From the NCBI RefSeq assembly GCF_001611555.1, contig NZ_LSGP01000013.1:434001-498000 (forward strand): 64,000 bases of DNA. The letters run 5' to 3'. The position numbers and the translations under genes were made by a program. The notes beneath the pieces are model-generated. The model saw only the letters and a program-made list of their open reading frames with translations, was not told where the DNA came from and made no database searches. This document shows, piece after piece, positions 46,717-54,655 of the stretch. How positions within the stretch are numbered: the stretch's first letter is position 1; every line of letters starts with the position of its first letter. The stretch is from Anaerosporomusa subterranea. Its GTDB lineage: Bacteria > Bacillota > Negativicutes > Sporomusales > Acetonemataceae.

Positions 46717-46756
46717 ATTTTTAAAATATAGGTAAAACTGTCACCTGATGCCTTAT

Positions 46757-47623
46757 TTAATAAAATTCTGCTGTTAAACGCTCGAAATCTTCCTGGCTCA
46801 GTTTGAGGTCAGTATGGCTCAATGGCTTCTTATCGTAGCCATGCAGAAGATCCTGATACGAGGCTTTAGATTTGTCCTGATATAACAATCCGGTCAGCAG
46901 ACCGTCATGAGCGATAATATTCTCCATTGCTATCGCTCGGCTGCCAGAATCATAACCTTCAATACTTTTAACTCCGATTAGTTGATCTGAAAACCATTCA
47001 TACGTATTCACTTTATTAAATGTAACACAGGGACTAAAGATATTGATTAAGGAAAATCCATTATGTTGAATGCCTTGCTCAATCAATGCTGTCAATTCAT
47101 CCAGGTCGCGTGAATAGCCTTGGGCCACAAATGTCGCGCCAGCAGCCAGCGCCATTGCTATTACCGAGACCGGAGTCTCAATTGAGCCTGTGGGCGATGT
47201 TTTTGTTTTAAAACCGAGGTCGCTGCGCGGTGATGTTTGTCCTTTGGTTAACCCATAGATATGGTTATCCATGACAATATAGGTGATGTCCAGATTACGT
47301 CTGATCGCATGAATCGTATGCCCTATACCGATCGCATAACCATCACCATCACCCCCGCAAGCGACCACAGTTAAATCCCGATTGGCCAGCTTGATACCCT
47401 GGGCAACCGGCAAGGAGCGACCATGAATGCTGTGAAATCCATAGGCGTACATATAACCGGAAAACCGGCCCGAACAGCCAATACCTGATACAACAGCTAA
47501 ATTATGCGGTTCTATCCCGACATTCGCGACAGCACGCCGCAACGAGTTCAGCACTGCATAATCACCACATCCTGGACACCAATTAGGCTTGACATTGTTA
47601 TCGAAATCCTGCTGACCCGCCAC
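46757..47623 (-). CDS. korB: 2-oxoacid:ferredoxin oxidoreductase, beta subunit
   Basis: Thiamine-diphosphate subunit of a 2-oxoglutarate (or related 2-oxoacid) ferredoxin oxidoreductase. It links CoA-dependent oxidative decarboxylation, or the reverse carboxylation, to ferredoxin. The 288-residue protein has WCPGCGDYAVL (Cys ligands, about residue 15), SGIGCSGRF, the TPP motif GGDGDGYAIGIGH...NHIYGLTKGQ, and a further Cys in SPCVTFNK. These cysteines are the KorB cluster ligands. Start GTG at 47623, one base after the korA stop region. Confidence 0.92.
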   Translation of the reverse strand: MAGQQDFDNNVKPNWCPGCGDYAVLNSLRRAVANVGIEPHNLAVVSGIGCSGRFSGYMYAYGFHSIHGRSLPVAQGIKLANRDLTVVACGGDGDGYAIGIGHTIHAIRRNLDITYIVMDNHIYGLTKGQTSPRSDLGFKTKTSPTGSIETPVSVIAMALAAGATFVAQGYSRDLDELTALIEQGIQHNGFSLINIFSPCVTFNKVNTYEWFSDQLIGVKSIEGYDSGSRAIAMENIIAHDGLLTGLLYQDKSKASYQDLLHGYDKKPLSHTDLKLSQEDFERLTAEFY

Positions 47624-47624
47624 C

Positions 47625-48794
47625 TCACATCATCTCCCTACATTTAGCGTATACCTGGGACGGTAAAAATGGGCTGCCATCATAGCGGAGAATACTAGAC
47701 ACCGGTTTACCGGTCTTCATCCGCAATAGCGCCGCCAACTGTCCAGTAGCATTATTTTCAACGACCACTATTTTCTTTGCATGGCTTAGCAATGAACCAA
47801 GCGATGTTGCCGGAAACGGTTCAAGCAATCTGATGTGCGCATGATTGACACAGAATCCGTCAGTCCGCAATTGCAAAACTGCCTCGCTAATGGCCCCCCT
47901 GGTCCCGCCGCAGCCTAACACCATTAAGTCAGCTTGCTCATGCGGCGCGTCAATATAGAGCGGTTCGGTAAACCGTTCAGGGAACTGCTTTAACTTACCC
48001 AAACGCTTATCCATTTGCGCGGTACGCCCAACACTGGCTTCTGTCGGACGACCGAAAGAATCGTGCTCAAGCCCGGTCTCGCAATGTATTCCATTACGCA
48101 TACCTGGCACTGTGCGTGCTGAAATTCCATCCTCTGTCACTGCGTACCGAGCGAAATAGGCTGGACGTTCTAAATCAGGCAAATCCTGCTGAACAGCAAG
48201 CTTCCCACGGCGAATCTTAACCTTTTCCTTTTCAAACGGTTCAACCGTTTGTTTCGCTAATGATAGCTGCAAATCTGATAGCAGGATGACCGGACACTGG
48301 TATTCTTCAGCCAGATTAAACGCCTCAGCCATGTCATAGAAAGCTTCCTCAGCAGTACTCGGAGCCATGACCACTTTAGGTATTTCACCGTGTGTGGAAA
48401 AAAGCATGGAAAGGATATCAGATTGCTCATGTTTGGTCGGAAGACCAGTACTAGGACCGCCGCGCTGTACATTAACAATTACAACAGGGGTTTCTGTCAT
48501 GCCGGCCAGGCCTATGGCCTCGGTCATTAGTGAAAGTCCCGGTCCAGAAGACGCCGTGAAGGCACGAACCCCAGCATAGTTGGCGCCGATCGCCATCGTG
48601 CAAGCGGCAATTTCGTCCTCTGTCTGAATAACCAAGCCGCCGAGCTCTGGTAATTTGTCAACAAGATACTCCATGATATCCGAAGCAGGTGTAATAGGAT
48701 ATGCCGACAACAATCTTGCCCCGCCAGCCAAAGCCCCGAGCGCGATGGCTTCGTTGCCAGTCATCAGCATGCGTCGTTTAGCAACAGGTGGCAT
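47625..48794 (-). CDS. korA: 2-oxoacid:ferredoxin oxidoreductase, alpha subunit
   Basis: Alpha subunit of the same complex. The 389-residue protein has TGNEAIALGALAGGARLLSAYPITPASDIMEYL (domain I), TASSGPGLSLM, RGGPSTGLPTKHEQSDI, then the domain with CGGTRGAISEAV, and a C-terminal VVVENNATGQLA. The ATG/korC junction overlaps by one base. The 2-oxoglutarate assignment comes from family resemblance. Other 2-oxoacids cannot be excluded. Confidence 0.92.
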   Translation of the reverse strand: MPPVAKRRMLMTGNEAIALGALAGGARLLSAYPITPASDIMEYLVDKLPELGGLVIQTEDEIAACTMAIGANYAGVRAFTASSGPGLSLMTEAIGLAGMTETPVVIVNVQRGGPSTGLPTKHEQSDILSMLFSTHGEIPKVVMAPSTAEEAFYDMAEAFNLAEEYQCPVILLSDLQLSLAKQTVEPFEKEKVKIRRGKLAVQQDLPDLERPAYFARYAVTEDGISARTVPGMRNGIHCETGLEHDSFGRPTEASVGRTAQMDKRLGKLKQFPERFTEPLYIDAPHEQADLMVLGCGGTRGAISEAVLQLRTDGFCVNHAHIRLLEPFPATSLGSLLSHAKKIVVVENNATGQLAALLRMKTGKPVSSILRYDGSPFLPSQVYAKCREMM

Positions 48795-49360
48795 CAGCTT
48801 GAACTGTGGCGAGTGCGCATTTTCCGTTGACTACTAGCTAAACCAGCTTGTAATGCCTGAATATTGGTTTTTATCATCGCATCGCCTTTTTTTTGAAATA
48901 CCTCTTGCACCAGCGGCTCAAGCTGTTCAAAAGTCAGACCCAATATAGCTCCTACCGCCCCTACTGCCACCATATTCTTCGATTGAACCGCTCCCGCTTG
49001 TTTAGCCATATCCGAAAACGGTATAGCAACGACTGTTGCTTTGCAATCGTTTGGAACTAAAGGTCCAAATTTGCTATCGGCAATAATCAGGCCGCCTTCG
49101 CGCAGTTCTCCCGCACTGACATTGATGGTTTCTTGATCAAATGCAATCAAAATATCAATATGGCCGTTCAATGTGCGCACTGGACGTAACGACACGCGGA
49201 CTGTGCTACTGGTGTGCCCACCCTTGATTCGGGAAGAAAATTGGCGATACGAATAGATATGGTATCCATTGCGACTTAAGCCGATTGCCAACATTTCGCC
49301 AGCACTTTCAATTCCCTCGCCTTGTTGCCCTCCTACCTTCCAAGTTAATTCAGTCAGCAT
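48794..49360 (-). CDS. korC: 2-oxoacid:ferredoxin oxidoreductase, gamma subunit
   Basis: Gamma subunit, which completes the CoA-binding domain. The 188-residue protein has WKVGGQQGEGIESAGEMLAIGLSRNGYHIYSYRQFSSRIKGGHTSSTVRVS (family signature), DILIAFDQETIN and MVAVGAVGAILG. Gene order korC-korA-korB with one-base overlap. No ferredoxin-like delta subunit gene lies upstream or downstream, so ferredoxin must be supplied from elsewhere. Confidence 0.9.
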   Translation of the reverse strand: MLTELTWKVGGQQGEGIESAGEMLAIGLSRNGYHIYSYRQFSSRIKGGHTSSTVRVSLRPVRTLNGHIDILIAFDQETINVSAGELREGGLIIADSKFGPLVPNDCKATVVAIPFSDMAKQAGAVQSKNMVAVGAVGAILGLTFEQLEPLVQEVFQKKGDAMIKTNIQALQAGLASSQRKMRTRHSSS

Positions 49361-49395
49361 AATAGCACCTCGTTTCTGAAAATCCCCTACTTTAC

Positions 49396-49424
49396 CTTAT
49401 ACAATAAAGGTTTGCAATTGTCAA
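49396..49424 (-). promoter_or_regulatory. Promoter of korCAB
   Basis: On the minus strand TTGACA (49424-49419) and TATAAG (49401-49396) are 17 bases apart, about 35 bases before the korC ATG at 49360. Confidence 0.75.
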
Positions 49425-49429
49425 ACGAT

Positions 49430-49471
49430 TACAAAACAAAAAACCTATGCGATTAGTTAGTTATTAGGTTT
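49430..49471 (-). terminator. Candidate terminator upstream of korC
   Basis: AAACCTA/TAGGTTT stem (7 bp) with a long loop, followed on the minus strand by TTTTGTTTTG. The second of two tandem hairpins after the exported protein gene at 49625. Confidence 0.55.
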
Positions 49472-49480
49472 ACGATGAAC

Positions 49481-49516
49481 AAAATAGGCTTCGCGGTTAT
49501 TCCGCAAAGCCTATTT
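49481..49516 (-). terminator. Candidate terminator after the His/Arg/Glu-rich gene
   Basis: Long stem AAAATAGGCTT-CGCGG with CCGC-AAAGCCTATTTT, palindromic with flanking A and T runs. It lies about 110 bases after the stop at 49625. Confidence 0.7.
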
Positions 49517-49624
49517 TAAAGTGCTGTGATGTTTTTATGATATATTGCAAAGCCTGACTACTTTTCCATTTTTGGTGTATCTACCGGTTGCAATATGTGT
49601 CGTGCTATTTTAGCTACGCTTAAT

Positions 49625-49969
49625 CTAATTATTCGAGGAGCCAACTGCGATCCCAATTAAAAATGCAGCAATTTCACGCATCGCATTGTCATGACGGTGT
49701 CTTTCTCTTTCCTGACGGTGATGCCATTCCCGTTCACTCTCATTATGGCGTCGCCTCATTTCTCGTTCGTGCCGTTCATTTTCTCGGCGCTGCCGTTCAG
49801 CATGCTCACGTCGTCTTTCATTATCGTGGTGATGTCTAGAATCTAGTTGTACAATCCGTTGTGAACCGTCATTATGAAAGGGTGAGGCTTCAATTACCGA
49901 TGCACCAAACCCTACTTGCATGATGCCCACCATTGAATAAATCACGATTTTCTTTGTTAAGCTATTCAA
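49625..49969 (-). CDS. Exported His/Arg/Glu-rich low-complexity protein
   Basis: Not recognised. The 114-residue product has a signal peptide (MNSLTKKIVIYSMVGIMQVG..., cleavage near ASVIEA). A stretch of about 55 residues made almost only of His, Arg, Glu, Asn and Trp follows (RHHHDNERRREHAERQ, MRRRHNESEREWHHRQ; about residues 45-95), and a hydrophobic Gly-rich C terminus (IAAFLIGIAVGSSNN). The repeat resembles metal-binding or envelope-associated low-complexity proteins of Gram-negative-type Firmicutes. His-rich binding of divalent metals is a guess. ATG at 49969 with GGAGGGAT upstream. Confidence 0.7.
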   Translation of the reverse strand: MNSLTKKIVIYSMVGIMQVGFGASVIEASPFHNDGSQRIVQLDSRHHHDNERRREHAERQRRENERHEREMRRRHNESEREWHHRQERERHRHDNAMREIAAFLIGIAVGSSNN

Positions 49970-50169
49970 AAAACATCCCTCCAGCTTTTTACTGCCTTCA
50001 CTATAACATGTAAATGCGACAAAAATATGACAGTTTCAATAAGAATGCTAAATAGCGCAAAATATAAAGCTCTAACCTTCGGCCAGAGCAAGCAACTAAA
50101 TCACGCATGTCCTTTCATCATCAATAACAACATTACGAAAAGAATCAATCAGGACCAACGGATTATAAA

Positions 50170-50204
50170 ATTAAGCGGCCTACTGAAAACTCAGTAAGCC
50201 GCTT
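50170..50204 (-). terminator. Terminator of the tRNA operon
   Basis: Stem AAGCGGC.TACTGA with TCAGTA.GCCGCTT (50173-50204), followed on the minus strand by TTAATTTTAT, 10 bases after the last tRNA. Confidence 0.75.
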
Positions 50205-50213
50205 CTTAATTGA

Positions 50214-50302
50214 TGGTGCGAGTGACCGGGGTCGAACCGGTACGATTGTCACCAACCGACGGATTTTAAGTCCGTTGCGTCTGCCTGTTCCGCCACACTC
50301 GC
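50214..50302 (-). tRNA. tRNA-Leu (anticodon TAA)
   Basis: Class II tRNA, 89 bases including CCA. GCGAGTG acceptor, long variable arm (GTTGGTGACAATCGTAC region), anticodon stem ACGGA/TCCGT with loop CTTAAAA. Last of five tRNAs in the operon. Confidence 0.96.
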
Positions 50303-50355
50303 ATAGTAAAATTGCTATGAAACTAAAACCGCCTGGACGGCGGTTTATGAAATTT

Positions 50356-50430
<75 letters not shown>

Positions 50431-50436
50431 AAAACA

Positions 50437-50511
50437 TGGAGCGGAAAACGAGATTCGAACTCGCGACCCTCGCCTTGGCAAGGCGATGCTCTACCGCTGA
50501 GCTACTTCCGC
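50437..50511 (-). tRNA. tRNA-Gly (anticodon GCC)
   Basis: 75 bases with CCA. Acceptor GCGGAAG; anticodon stem CGCCT/AGGCG with loop TGCCAAG-type (GCC). Identical to the copy at 60586. Confidence 0.96.
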
Positions 50512-50524
50512 ATTAGAGTTTATA

Positions 50525-50600
<76 letters not shown>

Positions 50601-50609
50601 GAATAAAAA

Positions 50610-50688
50610 TGGCGACCCTGAACGGATTTGAACCGTCGATCTCCGCCGTGACAGGGCGGCATGTTAGACCGCTACACCACAGGGCCGC
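50610..50688 (-). tRNA. tRNA-Asp (anticodon GTC)
   Basis: 79 bases with CCA. Acceptor GCGGCCC pairs with GGGTCGC; anticodon stem CCGCC/GGCGG with loop CTGTCAC. First tRNA after the promoter. Confidence 0.95.
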
Positions 50689-50700
50689 ATCGCATAATCT

Positions 50701-50729
50701 ATTGTATAGAAACTACCGGGATATGTCAA
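50701..50729 (-). promoter_or_regulatory. Promoter of the Asp-Phe-Gly-Cys-Leu tRNA operon
   Basis: On the minus strand TTGACA (50729-50724) and TACAAT (50706-50701) are 17 bases apart, ending 13 bases before tRNA-Asp. The -35 is perfect consensus. Confidence 0.88.
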
Positions 50730-50767
50730 CCACTTTTTAAAAAATCCTGTTCAGGAATTGTTACCAG

Positions 50768-51130
50768 TTAATCTGCCAATACACGCTTAACAACTTCCTT
50801 GATTTGCGAGTGATCGAAGGGTTTAACGATAAAGCCCGAGGCTCCTGCCTTTATGGCATCGGTAATAATCGCTTTCTGCCCGATAGCAGTTACCATAATA
50901 ATGCGAGCTGTAGGGTCTTCATCACGGATGATCTTAACCGCTTCGATGCCATCCATCACCGGCATGGTAATATCCATTGTCGTTAAATCAGGCTTGTGCT
51001 GTCTGTGCAGTTGGACTGCCTGACTACCGTCCCCTGCTTCATCAACCACCTCGTGCCCGTTTTCAACTAATGCTTTTTTCAATATCATTCGCATAAACAT
51101 CGAATCATCACATACGAGAATTCTGGCCAA
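50768..51130 (-). CDS. CheY-like single-domain response regulator
   Basis: Receiver domain only, 120 residues. It shows acidic DD at residues 8-9, the phospho-acceptor Asp in TTMDITMPVMDGIEA (about residue 53), Thr/Ser in MVTAIGQ (about residue 82) and Lys in VKPFD (about residue 103). There is no output domain, so it signals by protein-protein contact, as CheY does. Start TTG at 51130 with GGGGGG 6 bases upstream. No kinase or chemotaxis genes are adjacent, so its partner is unknown. Confidence 0.92.
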   Translation of the reverse strand: MARILVCDDSMFMRMILKKALVENGHEVVDEAGDGSQAVQLHRQHKPDLTTMDITMPVMDGIEAVKIIRDEDPTARIIMVTAIGQKAIITDAIKAGASGFIVKPFDHSQIKEVVKRVLAD

Positions 51131-51145
51131 ACTATGCCCCCCTAA

Positions 51146-51946
51146 CTACAAACCCGCTTTTTGATACAGCTCAAAAAAATGATGAGTTGGCCCAACACCA
51201 TGACCTAGAGAAAATCCATGCGTAATCGCTCCTGTGATGTAGTATTTTGCTTGTCGCACGGCCTGTTCAATGGAAAGTTTTTGTGCCAACCCAGCTGCTA
51301 TTGCTGAAGAAAATGTACAACCGGTCCCGTGGGTATGAATCGTATTAATACGCTCGTTCTCAAAATAGACAAAGCTATGTCCATCAAAGAGTATATCACA
51401 GGCCGCCCCTTCCAAATGACCGCCTTTTACGACGATATGTTTAGGACCCAGGGCGTGCAGCGCACGAGCAGCTTCTTCCATATCATTTCGAGTGTTCACA
51501 GAAAAGCCCACAAGCTCTCCCGCCTCAAACAAGTTCGGGGTAACGACATCCGCCATAGGGAACAACTGTTCCTTTAGTGCCGTCATAGCCTCGGGATGCA
51601 GCAGCCGACTACCACTTTTAGAGATCATGACCGGATCAACCACAATAGATTTTGCCTGATATTGGCGCAAAGTGGCCGCTACTGTGCGGGTTATGGCCGC
51701 ACTTGAAAGCATGCCAATTTTGACTGCACCGACTGGAATATCCTCAAATACAGCAGCGATTTGCGCCGCAATGATTGCTTCGTCCAATTCACGAATCGCG
51801 CTGACGCCAAGCGTATTTTGCGCTGTAATGGCAGTTATCGCGCTCATTCCGAAAACGCCTAGAGCAGAAAATGTTTTTAAATCTGCTTGTATTCCGGCTC
51901 CGCCGGAAGAATCAGATCCTGCAATCGTTAGAGCTGTTGCAAGCAT
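51146..51946 (-). CDS. thiD: Hydroxymethylpyrimidine/phosphomethylpyrimidine kinase
   Basis: Phosphorylates HMP and HMP-P for thiamine synthesis. The 266-residue protein has TIAGSDSSGGAGIQADLKTFSALGVFGMSAITAITAQNT at the start, VDPVMISKSGSRL, the anion hole THGTGCTFSSAIAAGLAQ and a C-terminal LGHGVGPTHHFF. No TPP riboswitch was recognised upstream. It precedes the CheY-like gene by 15 bases and may be cotranscribed with it. Confidence 0.95.
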   Translation of the reverse strand: MLATALTIAGSDSSGGAGIQADLKTFSALGVFGMSAITAITAQNTLGVSAIRELDEAIIAAQIAAVFEDIPVGAVKIGMLSSAAITRTVAATLRQYQAKSIVVDPVMISKSGSRLLHPEAMTALKEQLFPMADVVTPNLFEAGELVGFSVNTRNDMEEAARALHALGPKHIVVKGGHLEGAACDILFDGHSFVYFENERINTIHTHGTGCTFSSAIAAGLAQKLSIEQAVRQAKYYITGAITHGFSLGHGVGPTHHFFELYQKAGL

Positions 51947-51966
51947 GAATATCGTCCTTTCTTACC

Positions 51967-52632
51967 TTAAACATTATCAGCTAGTAATCTGCGCAGATCA
52001 AAAAGTACGGGTTGAAGTCGGACAGTCAATTTTTCGGCTAGGTCATCTACTGTTTTTGAATCAAAGTCAGTAACGATTTGAGGCAGTCTGCGAATGCGGC
52101 GTTCGCAGAAAAATTCGTCACGATAGATATTATAATAAATGGTTAGATTGCTCTCCGACGAGAAATCACTGTAATCAATAATGATAAATGAGCCATTAAC
52201 AATTTTCACCGGCTGTTCCGGTCGGATAAATAATTCAAATCCGCAGATATCCTCTGGGAGCATAAAGTTTTTCTCAAGGATGTTCTTCGTGATAAAGATA
52301 CTTCCCAGTTCGGACTTATTAAAAGCAGCTAAAGCCTGCAGTGTTCCGATCAAGCGTTCTTTTAGAATCTGTTCGAAAGCAGCCAAATCGGGAGAAATAT
52401 ATTGTATATCGCAAAAGTCAAATAAGCCAATCACTCTGTGAAACATGAATTCTTTTGTCGCCATATCATACAACGCATAAGCATCACGACGTGTCTCCGG
52501 ACAACGATACCAAAAGAGAAATAGCTTTGCTTCTTCTTGAACAATATTCCGTTCTAAGCGAAAGCCATGCAATTCCTCTGGCAATTTTTTCAAAAAATCC
52601 CACTGTTCTACTTGCTCGATGATTTTGTCCAA
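51967..52632 (-). CDS. Conserved-looking hypothetical protein
   Basis: Not recognised. The 221-residue product is soluble, with no signal or membrane segments. It has aromatic-rich blocks (LFLFWYRCPETRRDAYALYDMATKEFMFH; FIIIDYSDFSSESNLTIYYNIYRDEFFCE) and alternating strand/helix character. Start TTG at 52632, with AGGAG 8-9 bases upstream. It lies 20 bases ahead of thiD on the same strand, so it shares that transcript, but this alone does not show a thiamine role. Confidence 0.8.
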   Translation of the reverse strand: MDKIIEQVEQWDFLKKLPEELHGFRLERNIVQEEAKLFLFWYRCPETRRDAYALYDMATKEFMFHRVIGLFDFCDIQYISPDLAAFEQILKERLIGTLQALAAFNKSELGSIFITKNILEKNFMLPEDICGFELFIRPEQPVKIVNGSFIIIDYSDFSSESNLTIYYNIYRDEFFCERRIRRLPQIVTDFDSKTVDDLAEKLTVRLQPVLFDLRRLLADNV

Positions 52633-52751
52633 TTAGCTTCACTCCTAGTATCTATTACTTCTTCCTCGAAACGGCAAAACCCTGCAAGCCGTAACCAAAA
52701 TCAGTAACGATGAATACTATGGAGTAATCTTAAAACAGATGGAGGAAAAGT

Positions 52752-53834
52752 ATGAAAAGGAAAACGTTTCGAATCCTTCTTGCTGTGAGCTTGGCTGTCA
52801 TGATGCTGATTATTTCCGGCTGCAGTCAACCTCAAGCTCCTCAAACCACGGCTGCCAAGGGTCCAACCTGGGCACCCAAGCTTCAACCCCTGCCACAACA
52901 AGTTGTCGTAACGGTTGGCATGAAGCAAGTCATTTCAGATGCCGGCATACTGATCGGTATGGAAAAAGGCTACTACCGGGACCTGGGGATTAAAATTGAG
53001 GGTGTACAATTTAACTCTGGCCAAGAAATGATCAATCAACTGGCCGCTGGTCAGTTGGACGTCGGTGCAACAGTTACTGCTTCGGGACTTTTAAATGCTA
53101 TGTCACGAGATATCCCGGTAAAGATCGTGGCAGACAAAGGCATTAACGTTCCTGGTAAAGGCTACTATCGCTTAGTTATTCGCAAAGACTTGGTACCTAC
53201 TCTAAAGAACTTTACTGATCTCAAAGGAAAACGGATCGCTGTTGTCGGAACAGCATCGCTAGATGAAATTGCGTTAGTCCGAGTACTAGAAAAGGGCGGG
53301 CTGACCACTAAGGATATCGATATGCAAGTCATCCGCTCCTTCCCAGACATGCTGGTATCACTTGCTAATAAAAGCATCGACGCAGCCATGGTGATTGAAC
53401 CATTCGTCACTCAAGGAATGTCAAAAGGCTTTATTGACCCCTGGAAAGACCCCTCTGAATATGACCCCGACGCGCAAACTGCCTTCGTTGTATTTGGTGC
53501 AAAAATGGCCCAAAACAAGGATGTTGCTAATCGCTTCATGACTGCATATATTAAGTCAGTGCGTGATTACAATGACGGTTTTTTCAAGAATAAGAACAAG
53601 CAGGAGATAATTAGCATCCTGGTCAAATCCTCTGTCATTAAAGATCCAAAACTATACGACCAGATGTTTCCCACCGGCCTCAACCCTGACGGCTATGTCC
53701 GCATGAAAGGCCTTGAGCAAGACGTGGCTTGGTATAAAGCCAATAATCTCTTGAAGTCGCCTGACCTAAAAACGGCTGACACAGTTGACAATAGCTTTGT
53801 CGATTTCGCACTCTCAACTTTGGGAAAATACTAA
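52752..53834 (+). CDS. ABC transporter substrate-binding lipoprotein (NitT/TauT/SsuA type)
   Basis: Extracytoplasmic solute-binding protein anchored by lipid. The 360-residue precursor has a signal peptide and lipobox (LIISGCSQ, Cys at about residue 24) and an NMT1/SsuA-like periplasmic-binding fold: DAGILIGMEKGYYRDLGIKI (about residue 63), LAAGQLDVGATV and LKGKRIAVVG. ATG at 52752 with GGAGGAAA upstream. First gene of a three-gene uptake system. Candidates for this family are sulfonates, nitrate, or HMP-type thiamine precursors; the neighbouring thiD hints at the last but is not proof. Confidence 0.9.
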   Translation: MKRKTFRILLAVSLAVMMLIISGCSQPQAPQTTAAKGPTWAPKLQPLPQQVVVTVGMKQVISDAGILIGMEKGYYRDLGIKIEGVQFNSGQEMINQLAAGQLDVGATVTASGLLNAMSRDIPVKIVADKGINVPGKGYYRLVIRKDLVPTLKNFTDLKGKRIAVVGTASLDEIALVRVLEKGGLTTKDIDMQVIRSFPDMLVSLANKSIDAAMVIEPFVTQGMSKGFIDPWKDPSEYDPDAQTAFVVFGAKMAQNKDVANRFMTAYIKSVRDYNDGFFKNKNKQEIISILVKSSVIKDPKLYDQMFPTGLNPDGYVRMKGLEQDVAWYKANNLLKSPDLKTADTVDNSFVDFALSTLGKY

Positions 53835-53863
53835 TTGTATTTTCCGTCACTCGGAGGTGACTG

Positions 53864-54643
53864 ATGCCAGGACAGAACAAAGATAATTCTGCCGCCATCC
53901 GTCTCTTGTCTGTATTGTCACCGCTGACGCTCCTGTTGCTTTGGGAAATTCTCGCTCGCGTCAACATTATCGACATTAGACTATTCTCCAGCCCATCACT
54001 GATCTTCAAATCCTTCATTCCGCTGTTGATATCTGGCGAACTACTTTACAATACAGCTATCAGTGTTGAGCGGATATTTATCGGTTTTGCAGCTGGCGCC
54101 ATTCCAGGTATTTTGATTGGAATGAGCATGGGTTTATCACCACTTATCCGCTCTGCAGTAGAACCAATGATCCAAGCTACATATCCGATTCCAAAATTGG
54201 CAATCATGCCGTTTATCCTCTTGGTATTCGGCATTGGCGAGCTATCCAAAGTATTCACGATTGCGATCGGGGTTTTTTACCTAGTGGTCATCAATACGGT
54301 GGCGGGTGTGCTGAATATTGAAAAGATTTATCTAGACGTAGCGAAAAACTTTGGTGCTAGCCGCAAAGATTTCTATATAACAGTCGCCTTTCCTGGTGCC
54401 CTGCCAATGATTTTTGCCGGCCTAAAGCTAGGCATGGGCATGGCACTAATTCTGGTCGTCGCAGCCGAAATGTCGGCCGCAAAGGCAGGCGTCGGCTGGA
54501 TGATTTGGCGGTCATACGATATGTTCGATATAGAACAAATGTTTGTAGCGCTGATCGTGCTTTCTTTTCTCGGCTATCTCTTCACACTTATGCTTGACGC
54601 CATTGAACGCTGGGTGTTGCCTTGGAAACAGCATTGCCGCTAG
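53864..54643 (+). CDS. ABC transporter permease (SsuC/TauC type)
   Basis: Membrane component of the same importer. The 259-residue protein has about six membrane segments and the EAA-like coupling loop in VAKNFGASRKDFYITVAFPGALPMIFAGLKLG (about residues 160-191). ATG at 53864 after GGAGGTGA. Spacing to the substrate-binding gene is 29 bases, and to the ATPase 12 bases. Confidence 0.93.
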   Translation: MPGQNKDNSAAIRLLSVLSPLTLLLLWEILARVNIIDIRLFSSPSLIFKSFIPLLISGELLYNTAISVERIFIGFAAGAIPGILIGMSMGLSPLIRSAVEPMIQATYPIPKLAIMPFILLVFGIGELSKVFTIAIGVFYLVVINTVAGVLNIEKIYLDVAKNFGASRKDFYITVAFPGALPMIFAGLKLGMGMALILVVAAEMSAAKAGVGWMIWRSYDMFDIEQMFVALIVLSFLGYLFTLMLDAIERWVLPWKQHCR

Positions 54644-54655
54644 GAGGTGACCACT

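Noticed and set aside
51947-52751. TPP riboswitch for thiD or the ABC operon
   Set aside because: No conserved thi-box sequence was found upstream of either transcription unit; the intergenic space is short.
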